Notes: a model not told the origin generated them from the letters alone. Positions 31,635-40,662 are shown, numbered from the stretch's first letter. The stretch is 64,000 nucleotides of DNA from Leisingera daeponensis (GCF_019801465.1 NZ_JAHVJA010000001.1:372001-436000), one strand, 5' to 3'. Translations and numbers: made by a program.

Positions 31635-33182
31635 ATGACAGAAGCAGCCCCGCGCCGCCGCGCCCGTGGAGCCGGCGGCGGTGCCGCCCGCCGCGCCGAG
31701 CGCACCAGCGTCAAGATCGAGACCGCCAAGTACATCGAGCGCAACATCCCGAACTTCGAGATCCTGAACGAGGAAGCGCTGGAAATCATCGAGTACAACG
31801 CGGACACGATTTTGGAAGAGGTCGGCGTCAATTTCGTTGACAATCCGGCGGCGCTGCAGCGCTGGCGCGATGCCGGCGCCGATGTCCAGGGCGAGCGCGT
31901 GCGCATCCCCCGCGGCCTGGCCCGCAAGCTGTGCGAAACCGCACCGGCCGAATTCACCCAGCACGCCCGCAACCCCGAGAAATCGGTGGTCATCGGCGGC
32001 CGCAACCTGGTTCTGGCACCGGTCTACGGCCCTCCCTTCGTGCGTGACCGCAACGGCGGCCGCCGCTACGCGACCATGGACGACTTCAACAAGTTCGTGA
32101 AGCTGGCGTACATGTCCAAGTGGCTGCACCACTCCGGCGGCACCGTCTGCGAGCCCACCGACATCCCGGTGAACAAGCGCCACCTGGACATGCTGATGGC
32201 GCATATGACCCTCAGCGACAAACCGTTCATGGGCTCCGTCACCGAACCCAGCCGCGCCCAGGACTCCGTCGACATGGCCGGCATCCTGTTCGGCAAGGAG
32301 TTCGTGCAGAACAACACCGTGATGACCTCGCTGACCAACATCAACTCGCCGATGACCTTCGACGACGTGATGATGGGCTCGCTGGAAGTCTACGCTCAAA
32401 ACAACCAGGCCTGTATCATCTCGCCGTTCATCGTCGGCGGCGCCATGGCGCCGGTGTCGGTGGCAGGCACCCTCACGCAGGTGCTGGCAGAGGTTCTGGC
32501 CGGTATCGCCTACAACCAGCTGTGCCGCCCCGGTGCGCCCGCGATCTTCGGCGCCTTCGTGTCGTCGATCGACATGAACTCCGGCGCGCCGACCTTCGGC
32601 ACCCCCGAAGCGTCGCTGGTCACCTATGGCGCAGGCCAGCTGGCCCGGCGCCTGGGTGTGCCGTTCCGCTCGGCCGGCTCCTTCTGCGGCTCCAAGCTGC
32701 CGGATGCGCAGGCCGCCTATGAAACCGCCAACTCGCTCAACATGGGCCTGATGTCCGGCGTGAACTTCATGCTGCACTCCTGCGGCTGGCTCGAGGGCGG
32801 CCTGGTTGCCGACTTTGAGAAGTTCGTGATGGACGCCGACCAGCTGGGTGCGCTGCACGGTCTCGCCAAGGGCATTTCGGTGGACGAGAACGGCCAGGCG
32901 ATGGAAGCCATCCGCGAGGTCGGCCCCGGCGGCCACTACCTCGGCTGCGCCCACACTCAGGCCAACTTCAAGTCGGCCTTCTGGAAATCCGACCTGCTCG
33001 ACTACAAACCGTTCGAACAGTGGGAAGAAGAAGGCGCGCGCGACACTTATGCGCTGGCTTCGAACCGGGTTGAGAAGCTGCTGGCCACTTACGAGCAGCC
33101 CGCTCTGGATCCGTCGATCAAGATGGCGCTGGACGAGTATGTGGCCGAGAAGAAGGCCTCCATGCCCGACGCCTTCATGTGA
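31635..33182 (+). CDS. MttB-superfamily (trimethylamine methyltransferase-like) protein, non-pyrrolysine
   Basis: A 515-residue protein of the trimethylamine:corrinoid methyltransferase superfamily. It starts with an Arg/Ala-rich tail; the TIM-barrel body begins near 28 (FEILNEEALEIIEYNADTIL). No in-frame amber codon occurs, so it lacks pyrrolysine and belongs with the MtgB-like quaternary-amine demethylases and relatives. Substrates known for the group include glycine betaine and proline betaine; the one here is unknown. No corrinoid protein, reductive activator or GcvT-like partner is adjacent. The gene has GGTGAGGA upstream, TATAAT at 31593, and its own terminator. It is divergent from guaA across 245 bp. 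Confidence 0.9.
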   Translation: MTEAAPRRRARGAGGGAARRAERTSVKIETAKYIERNIPNFEILNEEALEIIEYNADTILEEVGVNFVDNPAALQRWRDAGADVQGERVRIPRGLARKLCETAPAEFTQHARNPEKSVVIGGRNLVLAPVYGPPFVRDRNGGRRYATMDDFNKFVKLAYMSKWLHHSGGTVCEPTDIPVNKRHLDMLMAHMTLSDKPFMGSVTEPSRAQDSVDMAGILFGKEFVQNNTVMTSLTNINSPMTFDDVMMGSLEVYAQNNQACIISPFIVGGAMAPVSVAGTLTQVLAEVLAGIAYNQLCRPGAPAIFGAFVSSIDMNSGAPTFGTPEASLVTYGAGQLARRLGVPFRSAGSFCGSKLPDAQAAYETANSLNMGLMSGVNFMLHSCGWLEGGLVADFEKFVMDADQLGALHGLAKGISVDENGQAMEAIREVGPGGHYLGCAHTQANFKSAFWKSDLLDYKPFEQWEEEGARDTYALASNRVEKLLATYEQPALDPSIKMALDEYVAEKKASMPDAFM

Positions 33183-33197
33183 CCGCGCAGGCACAAT

Positions 33198-33548
33198 TCA
33201 GGGGCAGGGGGGAACACCCGCTGCCGCAGCGAAACGGCGGTCCGCAGGGGCCGCCGTTTTTGCATTCGCGCGGGCGCCTAGATAGGCGGCCTCACCGGCC
33301 AGCGCGATCAGCACATCCACATGGCGGATGATCGAATACCCCGCTTCACCGGCTCTGCGCGCCGCATTCATTCCCTCTTCCAGCTCCAAGAGCCGCATCA
33401 CGGCCGCCGCAGGCCGCGGCATGCCGCCATAACCCAGGATGCGGCGCAGGTCGCGCCGTCGGCAATAGTTCCGGGCGCCAAGCCGTGCGGCCCGCGCCAG
33501 GATCCGCGGGCGCCGAAGCAACGTGAGCCGGGTGAAAACATCCTGCAT
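33198..33548 (-). CDS. DUF6477-family protein
   Basis: A 116-residue basic protein, MQDVFTRLTLLRRPRILARA at the start and a helical middle (ILGYGGMPRPAAAVMRLLEL). I recall this family as DUF6477, found in Rhodobacterales beside DUF6456/GafA genes. ATG 33548 has GGAAAGGAG upstream. Its last 20 codons overlap the terminator of the MttB-family gene (33233-33261), and the stop is 15 bp from that gene's stop in convergent orientation. It is divergent from the DUF6456 gene across 232 bp. Confidence 0.72.
   Translation of the reverse strand: MQDVFTRLTLLRRPRILARAARLGARNYCRRRDLRRILGYGGMPRPAAAVMRLLELEEGMNAARRAGEAGYSIIRHVDVLIALAGEAAYLGARANAKTAAPADRRFAAAAGVPPCP
33233..33261 (+). terminator. Terminator of the MttB-family gene
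   Basis: AACGGCGG-TCC pairs with GG(GG)CCGCCGTT and is followed by TTTTT near 33257. It lies inside the 3' end of the convergent DUF6477 gene. Confidence 0.75.
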
Positions 33549-33586
33549 TGTGCTCTCCTTTCCTATCTCTGGACTGGCTCTGCTAT

Positions 33587-33607
33587 AACACAACCCAGGG
33601 TGGTGTT
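33587..33607. promoter_or_regulatory. 21-bp dyad in the DUF6477/DUF6456 divergent promoter
   Basis: AACAC-n-ACCC-A-GGGT-n-GTGTT: two nine-base arms around a central A, with one mismatch pair. It is 39 bp upstream of the DUF6477 ATG and 174 bp upstream of the DUF6456 ATG. Binding by the DUF6456 regulator or a quorum-sensing regulator is possible. Confidence 0.55.
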
Positions 33608-33780
33608 GCGGAGATGGGGCGACCGGCGAACGGTGCGTTTTGTGATGATTATGTTTTTTCTGGAAACAATGATGTCCAATCCGCGCTTTTGTCCAATTGA
33701 TGCCGGGCGCAAGGGGGGATGCCGCAGGCACCAGTGAGTGCGGCAGACTTTCCGGCCTGGCGCACGACCGGGGGTTAAGA

Positions 33781-34854
33781 ATGCAAGACATGACACAGGC
33801 ACCCTTTCCAGGCTGGGTGCCGCTGGAAACATGCCGCTATCTGCAGCACACCGAGGCAGGCCGCCCGATCCGGCAACTGGCCCGCAAGGCCGGTTGCCAT
33901 CCCTCCACCATCCTGCGGCAGGTACGGCGGGTGGAGACGCTGCGGGATGACCCGCTGATTGACGAGGTGCTGACCTATCTGGCCGGGCGCTATAAATCCG
34001 CCTCGGCATCCCCGCGGCGGGAGGAGAGGCCATCCGCCGCGAGCCGCAGCCTCCGGTCGGGTTTCGAGCGGGAGGCTGCCAGCGTGCTCACTCTGCTCAG
34101 CCGCGGCGGCGCGGTTCTGGCTGCTGCCGAGGGCATGGAAATGGCCGTGGTGGTGCGCGAAGGCCGCGAGGCGGACGGGCAGAAGGTGGCGGTGTCGCGG
34201 CCTCTGGCAGGGGCGCTGGCGCTCAATGGCTGGATTGCCTGCTCGCGCCGGAGCCGGATCAGCCGCTACGCGATCACCGCCGCCGGACGCGCCGCGCTGA
34301 ACCGGATCATTGCCGACCAGGAAAACCGCGCCCGCGCCCGGCTGGAAGGCGGTTTCGCCGAGGCGCAGGCGCCGTTTGAGCCCTCGCAGGCCGCAGAGCC
34401 AGGAGGCATGGGGCGGAAGGCGCGCTATGGCGGCGCTGAAACCCCGCTGGAGATGCTGGCCAGGCTGTCCGACAAGGATGGAAAGGCATTCCTGACCCAG
34501 CCCATGGTGCGGGCCGGGCGGCGCCTGCGCGAGGATTTCGAACTGGCGCAGATCAGCAGCCACCTGATGCAGGAAGAGCTGTACTTCGCCCAGGCGAGCC
34601 ACCCCATGCGCAGCACCAGCCACCAGGCCGCCGCCACGGCACAGCAGCGGATGACCGGAGCGCTGCAGAAACTCGGGGCGGGCCTCAGCGATATCGCCCT
34701 GCGCTGCTGCTGCCACCTGGAAGGGCTGGAAACGGCAGAGCGCAACCTGGGCTGGCCCGCGCGCTCCGGCAAGGTGGTGCTGCGGATCGCCCTGCAGCAT
34801 CTGGCGGACTACTACGGCGAAGCCAGTCCGCAGCAGGAGGAACTGATCGGCTGA
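33781..34854 (+). CDS. DUF6456 HTH regulator, probable GafA-type gene-transfer-agent activator
   Basis: A 357-residue protein. An N-terminal helix-turn-helix (about 28-50: GRPIRQLARKAGCHPSTILR) is followed by a variable linker and a C-terminal DUF6456 domain (about 218-350: TPLEMLARLSDKDGKAFLTQ ... GLETAERNLGWPARSGKVVL). From memory, this architecture, the length and the divergent DUF6477 neighbour match rcc01865/rcc01866 of Rhodobacter capsulatus; GafA (rcc01865) directly activates gene transfer agent promoters and its C-terminal domain contacts RNA polymerase. No GTA structural genes are in the window. The GTA link is inference from homology. Confidence 0.68.
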   Translation: MQDMTQAPFPGWVPLETCRYLQHTEAGRPIRQLARKAGCHPSTILRQVRRVETLRDDPLIDEVLTYLAGRYKSASASPRREERPSAASRSLRSGFEREAASVLTLLSRGGAVLAAAEGMEMAVVVREGREADGQKVAVSRPLAGALALNGWIACSRRSRISRYAITAAGRAALNRIIADQENRARARLEGGFAEAQAPFEPSQAAEPGGMGRKARYGGAETPLEMLARLSDKDGKAFLTQPMVRAGRRLREDFELAQISSHLMQEELYFAQASHPMRSTSHQAAATAQQRMTGALQKLGAGLSDIALRCCCHLEGLETAERNLGWPARSGKVVLRIALQHLADYYGEASPQQEELIG

Positions 34855-34873
34855 AACGGCCGAAGCCGCAAAC

Positions 34874-34902
34874 GAAAACGGGCCCGCACAAGGCGGACCC
34901 GT
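34874..34902 (-). terminator. Terminator of the peroxiredoxin gene
   Basis: On the reverse strand ACGGGTCCGC, loop CTTGT, GCGGGCCCGT, then TTTCGTTT. It also lies 20 bp past the convergent DUF6456 gene. Confidence 0.8.
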
Positions 34903-34926
34903 CTGAATGCCCGGATAGTCAAAGCC

Positions 34927-35475
34927 TTAGGCGGCGACTTCTGCCTTGGCTTCTTTCAGGTGCTTCAGCACAGTCTCCGGGGAGGAGACGCCATAGGGGT
35001 CTTCGCCGTGGTTGTCGGACAGGCCCGGCTCTTCGAACCATGCTTCGACCACGCCGTTGTTGACGATGGCCGCGTAGCGCCAGGAGCGGTTGCCGAAGCC
35101 CAGGTTGTCCTTGGCGACCAGCATGCCCATCTTGCGGGTGAACTCGCCGGAGCCGTCCGGGATCACCTGGACGTTTTCCAGCTTCTGGTCACGCGCCCAG
35201 GCATTCATCACGAAGCTGTCGTTCACCGACATGCAGTAGATCGCGTCGATGCCTTCGGCCTGGAAGTCGGCAAAGCCTTTTTCAAAGCCCGGCAGCTGGA
35301 AGGTGGAGCAGGTCGGGGTGAAGGCGCCCGGCAGCGAGAACAGCACAACGCGCTTGCCTGCAAAGTAATCCGCGGTGGTCTTGTCTTCCCAGCGGAACGG
35401 GTTCGGGCCCTCGATCGACTCGTCACGGACACGGGTGCGGAAGGTCACGTCGGGCAGCTTAACGCCAGCTTTCAT
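34927..35475 (-). CDS. Prx5-type peroxiredoxin
   Basis: A 182-residue thiol peroxidase that reduces hydrogen peroxide and alkyl hydroperoxides. The peroxidatic Cys is in LPGAFTPTCSTFQLPGF, the atypical (PrxV-like) form of the PxxxTxxC motif, and a second Cys occurs in AIYCMSVNDSFVM. The arginine in GNRSWRYAAIV completes the active site. No fused glutaredoxin domain is present, so electrons must come from a separate partner. It is monocistronic with its own terminator. Confidence 0.93.
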   Translation of the reverse strand: MKAGVKLPDVTFRTRVRDESIEGPNPFRWEDKTTADYFAGKRVVLFSLPGAFTPTCSTFQLPGFEKGFADFQAEGIDAIYCMSVNDSFVMNAWARDQKLENVQVIPDGSGEFTRKMGMLVAKDNLGFGNRSWRYAAIVNNGVVEAWFEEPGLSDNHGEDPYGVSSPETVLKHLKEAKAEVAA

Positions 35476-35671
35476 CTCTGAATCTCCTGAAGGTGTATGC
35501 TCGTTCGGCGCGCAGGCTTAAAATGATTCTAAGCCGGTATCAACACGTCCATGAGTTCAGGATACAGGATATCTTGCTGCACTGCGGCGAACGGCGCAGA
35601 TGCGCCCTCCAGGGCGCTGATCGCGGCACTTATCTGCTGACGGTCATTCTTTCCGGCCAGCAGGCGCGGCG

Positions 35672-36586
35672 CTAGGCCGCAGCCTTCATGATGGTCACTT
35701 TGGTGCCCCGCAGCTTGCGCTCGGAAGCAGCGGTCAGGTCGTTGAATTTCTTCAAAGTCGCCAGCAGCTTCTTCTTGTCCTTGGAATCCTCGATGGCGCC
35801 TGGGAACTTTTTCTTGGCGGTCTGGTACTGGTCGTTGATCTTCTTCAGATCGTTGAATTTCGCCATAGCCGCCTTCAGCTCTGGCACTGCTGCCTTCAGA
35901 TCCTGTCCGGCCTTGTCGATGGCAGCAATGCAATGGGAGTTGATCGCTTTCACCAGCGCGCCGACCTGATTGGTGTATTTCTTCAGGTTGCGGTCCACCA
36001 GAAGCTGCGGCAGTTCGGTTGCGTCCTTCTTCTTGTCGTGGCTGTCAGGCTTTTCCTTCAGGATGGCGTTGACCTTCTTCTGGAAATTCGCAGCGTACAG
36101 TTTCTGCGCCGCGTTCAGCTTGCCCTCGTATTCCGAAGCCTTCTTGACCGCGGCGATCTCCTTGGCCAGCTCTCCCTGCAGCGCTTCGATGTCTTTCTTC
36201 GAGGCCGAGGTCTTGGAGCGTTTCTTCAGGTCCTTCTCTATGTCGGCGGCGAGTTTGCTCATCTTGGCCAAATGCGCCTTTGCCTCGGCGCAGAACCCCT
36301 TCATCGCATCGACTTCCTGCTGGTGGATGTCGACAGCCTTGTTCCAGGTGGTCAGCCCGTCCTTGAATTGCTTGTTTTTCTGGAAATCGGCCAGTTTCTC
36401 CGACTTCACCCCGTCAGCCCGCGCCTTGGCCAGGCTCTCGCGGAAGTAATCCTCGCCTTCCCAGGCGTTGCCCAGCGATATCCCGATCCGCTTTTTCAGT
36501 TTGTCGCCCTCGGCGGCGGTGAATCTCCTGGTGCCGGCTGCCAGCTTCTTGTGCTCTGCCTTGAACTTTTCCAGCTCCTTCGCCAT
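35672..36586 (-). CDS. Lysine-rich coiled-coil protein, unknown
   Basis: A 304-residue, almost entirely helical protein, rich in Lys, Ala and Glu. Examples are LEKFKAEHKKLAAGTRRFTA, AADIEKDLKKRSKTSASKKD and AYQ-free linkers between long helices. There is no signal peptide or membrane segment. GGAGGG precedes the ATG at 36586. I do not recognise the family; the pattern recalls cytoplasmic scaffold or nucleic-acid-binding proteins. Neighbours (peroxiredoxin, lipA) give no hint. The gene looks intact and uses normal codons. Confidence 0.72.
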   Translation of the reverse strand: MAKELEKFKAEHKKLAAGTRRFTAAEGDKLKKRIGISLGNAWEGEDYFRESLAKARADGVKSEKLADFQKNKQFKDGLTTWNKAVDIHQQEVDAMKGFCAEAKAHLAKMSKLAADIEKDLKKRSKTSASKKDIEALQGELAKEIAAVKKASEYEGKLNAAQKLYAANFQKKVNAILKEKPDSHDKKKDATELPQLLVDRNLKKYTNQVGALVKAINSHCIAAIDKAGQDLKAAVPELKAAMAKFNDLKKINDQYQTAKKKFPGAIEDSKDKKKLLATLKKFNDLTAASERKLRGTKVTIMKAAA

Positions 36587-36795
36587 TACGCCCTCCAGAT
36601 ACCAATTACGCCTGCACATTCCGTGCACAGCTTGACTATGTGCGCCGTAGCGGCAATTTGGCAAAGGAAAACGGCACCGGAACTGTCTCGTGAGCCATGT
36701 TGAGACAGCAAGGCAGGGTTGACGATATGCCCGTGCCAAGCCAGATCAGCTGTGTTAAACCGCTCAGAACGCCAAAGGCCGGAAGGGAAACCCAC

Positions 36796-37746
36796 GTGAG
36801 AGACCTTAAGATCCCGGAGCAGCGCCACCCTGAGAAGGCGCATCGTCCCGATAACGCTCAGCCCAAGAAGCCAAGCTGGATCCGGGTCAAGGCGCCAGGC
36901 GGCAAGGGTTACGCCGAAACCCACAAGATCATGCGCGACAACAAGCTGACCACGGTTTGCGAGGAAGCGGGCTGCCCCAACGTTGGCGAATGCTGGAGCC
37001 AGGGCCACGCCACCATGATGATCATGGGCGAGATCTGCACCCGCGGCTGCACCTTCTGCAACATCGCCACTGGCCGCCCCGACGCGCTTGACGCCTTTGA
37101 GCCGGGGCGGGTGGCCCATGCGGTCGAAAAGCTTGGCCTCAACCACGTTGTGATCACCTCGGTTGACCGCGATGACCTGAAGGACGGCGGCGCCGAGCAT
37201 TTTGCCCAGACCATCCGCGCGGTGCGCCACCGCAGCCCCAAGACCACCATCGAGATCCTGACGCCCGATTTCATCAAATGCGATGACAGCGCTTTGGAAA
37301 AGGTGGTGGAGGCCAAGCCCGATGTTTTCAACCACAATCTGGAAACCGTGCCTGGCCTGTACCCTGAGGTCCGCCCGGGCGCACGCTACTTCCATTCCCT
37401 GCGCCTGCTGCAGCGGGTGAAAGAACTGGATCCGTCCGTCTTCACCAAATCCGGCATCATGGTCGGCCTCGGTGAGGACGCACAGGCGGTGAAACAGGTG
37501 ATGGACGACATGCGCGCCGCTGACGTTGATTTCCTGACCATCGGCCAGTACCTGCAGCCGACCCCGAAACACCATGCGGTTGACCGCTTTGTCACCCCGG
37601 ATGAGTTCAAGACCTACGAGAAAGCCGCCTACGGCAAGGGCTTCCTGATGGTCTCGGCGACGCCGCTGACCCGCTCCTCCTACCATGCCGGCGACGATTT
37701 CGCCCGCCTGCGCGAGGCCCGCAACAAGAAGCTGGGCCTGGCATGA
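36796..37746 (+). CDS. lipA: Lipoyl synthase
   Basis: Radical-SAM enzyme inserting two sulfurs into octanoyl groups on lipoyl domains. The auxiliary cluster cysteines are in [13 protein letters not shown] and the radical-SAM cluster in [15 protein letters not shown]. The C-terminal serine ligand is in [12 protein letters not shown] place the start at GTG 36796 ([18 protein letters not shown]), which matches the family's usual MRDLKIPEQ opening and has GGAAGGGA upstream; this gives 316 residues. The frame stays open 33 codons upstream with non-conserved sequence. Its stop overlaps the amidohydrolase start by 4 bp. Confidence 0.95.
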   Translation: MRDLKIPEQRHPEKAHRPDNAQPKKPSWIRVKAPGGKGYAETHKIMRDNKLTTVCEEAGCPNVGECWSQGHATMMIMGEICTRGCTFCNIATGRPDALDAFEPGRVAHAVEKLGLNHVVITSVDRDDLKDGGAEHFAQTIRAVRHRSPKTTIEILTPDFIKCDDSALEKVVEAKPDVFNHNLETVPGLYPEVRPGARYFHSLRLLQRVKELDPSVFTKSGIMVGLGEDAQAVKQVMDDMRAADVDFLTIGQYLQPTPKHHAVDRFVTPDEFKTYEKAAYGKGFLMVSATPLTRSSYHAGDDFARLREARNKKLGLA

Positions 37747-38885
37747 CGCCTGAGCGTTTGGCGCAGCTGACCCGGCTGCGCCACGCCCTGCATCAGATCC
37801 CCGAAGTTTCCGGCGCCGAGGAAAAGACCGCCGCGATGGTGGCGGACCGCCTGCGCCAGCATCAGCCCGACCAGCTGCTGACCGGCCTTGGCGGCCACGG
37901 CGTCGCTGCCGTTTACGAGGGCAGGGCAGACGGCCCGACCGTTCTGATCCGCTGTGAACTCGACGGACTGCCGATCGAGGAACTGTCTGACCAGCCCTAC
38001 CGCTCCGCCCATACCGGCCGCGGCCACCTCTGTGGCCACGACGGCCATATTACGATAGTGGCAGCGCTGGCCGAAGACCTTGCTGCCAGCCGTCCTGGCA
38101 AGGGCCGCGCGGTGCTGCTGTTCCAGCCCGCCGAGGAAACAGGCAAGGGCGCCGCGGCCGTGATCGCAGATCCCGCCTTTGCACAGATCGCCCCGGACTA
38201 TGCTTTCTCCTTGCACAATCTGCCGGGGCTGCCGGTGGGGAAGACGGCCCTGTGCTCCGGCCCCGCAAACTGCGCTTCACGCGGGATGCGCATCAAGCTG
38301 ACCGGAAAAACCTCCCACGCTGCCGCGCCGCAGGACGGGGTGTCGCCTGCCGGAGCCATTTCCCGGCTGCTGCCGGGCCTTGTTGCCCTGGGTAAGGGCG
38401 GCGATCTGGGGCCGGAGTTCGCACTGGTCACGCTGACCCATGCCCGGATGGGGGAACCGGCCTTCGGCATCGCACCGGGGCAGGCAGAGGTCTGGGCAAC
38501 TTTGCGCACTGTCACCGATGCCCGCATGGATCAGCTCATCGCAGAAGCCACCTTTCTGGTGGATCAGGTCTGCGCGGCGGAAGGGCTGAGGTATTCAACC
38601 GAATTCGACGACGTCTTCGACGCCTGCACCAACCACCCGGAGGCGGTGGAGGTTTTGAAAGCCGCCTGCGCCGCAGCCGGGCATCCGGCGCAGATGAGGG
38701 GCTATCCGCAGCGCTGGTCCGAGGATTTCGGCCAGTTCGGCAAGCAGGCCAAGGCGGCGATGTTCTGGCTGGGCTCCGGCGAGACGCAGCCGCAACTGCA
38801 CAATCCGGACTTCGATTTCCCGGATGCAGCAATCCCGGCCGGGGCCGGGATCTTTCTGCGGGCAATCAGAAACTTGTTGGGCTGA
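37743..38885 (+). CDS. M20-family amidohydrolase (hippurate hydrolase-like)
   Basis: A 380-residue zinc aminoacylase-type peptidase. Metal ligands are in [11 protein letters not shown] and [11 protein letters not shown]; further His residues are in FSLHNLPG and at the C-terminus ([11 protein letters not shown]). The insert dimerisation domain runs from about 180 to 290. Such enzymes cleave N-acyl amino acids (hippurate, indole-acetyl-amino acids and others). It is translationally coupled to lipA. Confidence 0.88.
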   Translation: MTPERLAQLTRLRHALHQIPEVSGAEEKTAAMVADRLRQHQPDQLLTGLGGHGVAAVYEGRADGPTVLIRCELDGLPIEELSDQPYRSAHTGRGHLCGHDGHITIVAALAEDLAASRPGKGRAVLLFQPAEETGKGAAAVIADPAFAQIAPDYAFSLHNLPGLPVGKTALCSGPANCASRGMRIKLTGKTSHAAAPQDGVSPAGAISRLLPGLVALGKGGDLGPEFALVTLTHARMGEPAFGIAPGQAEVWATLRTVTDARMDQLIAEATFLVDQVCAAEGLRYSTEFDDVFDACTNHPEAVEVLKAACAAAGHPAQMRGYPQRWSEDFGQFGKQAKAAMFWLGSGETQPQLHNPDFDFPDAAIPAGAGIFLRAIRNLLG

Positions 38886-38888
38886 CCC

Positions 38889-39269
38889 TTACTGGGTCAG
38901 CGCATTGACAACGGCGACGGCGCCGACAATCGCCAGCGTGTTCTTTACCACCTCAAAGATCTTGTCGCCCTGGCGTACATAGCGATGTCCCTCGCGCGGC
39001 GGGTTCAGGCCCCAGCGCCCGTAGTCATCGACATAGACCCAGTCGCCGCCCCGGATGCGGCCGTCGTAGCGGTCATGATCGTGATCGTGGTCGTCATCGT
39101 CATAGTGGCTGTGTTTCCGGTGGTGGCGCTTTTTCACTTGGCCGGGGGCGTAGTGGGCAGCGCTTTTGCTGTGTCCCGGCGCCCATTTCGGCGGCCCCGC
39201 GTGGGTGGCTGCGGGGGCAAGCGCGAGGCTCATCGCCGCGGCGGCGGCTGCCGTCAGAAATTTTTGCAT
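38889..39269 (-). CDS. RcnB-like periplasmic protein with His/Asp-rich segment
   Basis: A 126-residue exported protein. Signal peptide: MQKFLTAAAAAAMSLALAPA and cleavage near THA-G. The mature N-terminus has KKRHHRKHSHYDDDDHDHDH, likely to bind divalent metal. The C-terminal domain (YGRWGLNPPREGHRYVRQGD) is the RcnB-type fold linked to Ni/Co homeostasis. A hydrophobic C-terminal helix (NTLAIVGAVAVVNAL) follows. GGGAGA is at the right spacing before ATG 39269. The 293 bp upstream to hpt hold nothing I can support. Confidence 0.8.
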   Translation of the reverse strand: MQKFLTAAAAAAMSLALAPAATHAGPPKWAPGHSKSAAHYAPGQVKKRHHRKHSHYDDDDHDHDHDRYDGRIRGGDWVYVDDYGRWGLNPPREGHRYVRQGDKIFEVVKNTLAIVGAVAVVNALTQ

Positions 39270-39562
39270 TGCGGATCTCCCGTGATCGCTGCGTTCGGAA
39301 ATCACATGGGCCAGACAGCCGGGAAAGGCAAATGCACTGCGCCGGAAAGCGCCGCCATCCGGGCAGGAACCGGCGGAGCGGCGCCGGTTCCGGTTTGCGG
39401 CACGTTTTCCGCGGCTTGTGGCAGTTTTGCACAGTCCGGGCCGGGCTGCACGGAAGAGGTGCAGGGGGCAGGCCCGGACCGCGGTGCCGCGGGCGGATTG
39501 CCTGTCCTGCAGGCGCGGTTCCTAACGGCAAAGGGCGATTCAGCCCTTGGCGGGTGCCTGGA

Positions 39563-40108
39563 TCAGCCGTCCTCGGTGAACCGCACCTTGCCGATAAATG
39601 GCAGGTTCCGGTTGCGCTGCGCATAGTCGATGCCATAGCCGACGACGAATTCGTCCGGGATTTCGAAACCGATCCAGTCGGAGCGGAAATCAACCTCGCG
39701 CCGCGACGGCTTGTCGAGAAGCGCAATGGACTTCAGCCGCGCCGGGTTGCGGCTTTGCAGCAGGTGGGTGACGTGGTTCAGCGTATGTCCGGTGTCGACG
39801 ATGTCTTCGACTACCAGCACGTCACGCCCTTCAATGGCGCCGCGCAAGTCTTTGAGAATGCGCACTTCCCGGCTGCTCTCCATGGCATCGCCATAAGAGG
39901 AGGCCTCGAGGAAGTCGACTTCGATCGGCAGGTCCAGCTCGCGGACCAGATCGGCGATGAACACGAAGCTGCCGCGCAACAGACCGACCACGACCAGCTT
40001 GTCGGTATTGCCGAATTCGGTCTGGATTTCCTCGCAAAGCTCCTCGATCCGCGCGGCGATTGCCTTGGCCGAGATCATCACATCAATGACATATGGACGC
40101 TGTGACAT
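39563..40108 (-). CDS. hpt: Hypoxanthine phosphoribosyltransferase
   Basis: Purine salvage: hypoxanthine (or guanine) plus PRPP to IMP or GMP. The 181-residue protein has the PRPP loop [14 protein letters not shown] and the flexible-loop and purine-binding motifs [23 protein letters not shown] and [12 protein letters not shown]-like [22 protein letters not shown] 40108 is preferred; the frame upstream reaches 40156 with no ribosome site. Confidence 0.95.
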   Translation of the reverse strand: MSQRPYVIDVMISAKAIAARIEELCEEIQTEFGNTDKLVVVGLLRGSFVFIADLVRELDLPIEVDFLEASSYGDAMESSREVRILKDLRGAIEGRDVLVVEDIVDTGHTLNHVTHLLQSRNPARLKSIALLDKPSRREVDFRSDWIGFEIPDEFVVGYGIDYAQRNRNLPFIGKVRFTEDG

Positions 40109-40182
40109 GGCTGCCCCCTTGAATTTCCCGCGCGTACATAGGACATGACGCGGCACAATTGTAGCAGAAAATCAGCGGACAG

Positions 40183-40632
40183 ATGCCCACACACTCGGAA
40201 ACCCGCCAGATGCCCTATTCGGCACAGCAGATGTACGATCTGGTGGCCGATGTCGCGCAGTACCCGAAATTCCTGCCCTGGTGCGCCGCTGCCCGCATCC
40301 GCAGCCGTGCGCCGCTCGGCGATTCAGAGGTGATGGAAGCGGATCTGGTGATTTCCTTCAAGGTCTTCCGCGAGCGGTTCGGCAGCCGGGTAACGCTTTA
40401 TCCGGGCGAGAGAAAAATCGACACCGAGTATCTGGACGGCCCGTTCCGCTACATGAAGTCCCACTGGATTTTCAACCCGCGCGATGACGGCACCTGCGAT
40501 GTATCATTCTTTGTCGACTTCGAGTTCAAGAACGCGGTGCTGCAGGGGATTATCGGGGTGGTCTTCAACGAAGCGATGCAGCGCATCGTGCGCGCTTTCG
40601 AGCGCCGGGCGGCGGAGCTGTACGGCTCCTGA
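40183..40632 (+). CDS. COQ10/RatA-type START-domain protein
   Basis: A 149-residue polyketide-cyclase/START-fold protein. The family pattern is complete: YSAQQMYDLVADVAQYPKFL, PWC, then FVDFEFKNAVLQGIIGVVFN and the C-terminal helix RIVRAFERRAAELYG. Members bind ubiquinone or lipids (COQ10) or act on ribosomes (RatA). In alphaproteobacteria a role in coenzyme Q handling is likely. It is followed by a CtrA-type site for the next gene. Confidence 0.9.
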   Translation: MPTHSETRQMPYSAQQMYDLVADVAQYPKFLPWCAAARIRSRAPLGDSEVMEADLVISFKVFRERFGSRVTLYPGERKIDTEYLDGPFRYMKSHWIFNPRDDGTCDVSFFVDFEFKNAVLQGIIGVVFNEAMQRIVRAFERRAAELYGS

Positions 40633-40662
40633 TCCCGGGCGCCGCTGGGCGCTGATAGCCCG

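Noticed and set aside
35529-35671. Reverse frame reading ...NDRQQISAAISALEG... just past the Lys-rich protein gene
   Set aside because: Protein-like for about 45 residues, but there is no start codon or ribosome site and the frame runs antisense-shifted into the next gene. Could be a remnant; not strong enough to list.
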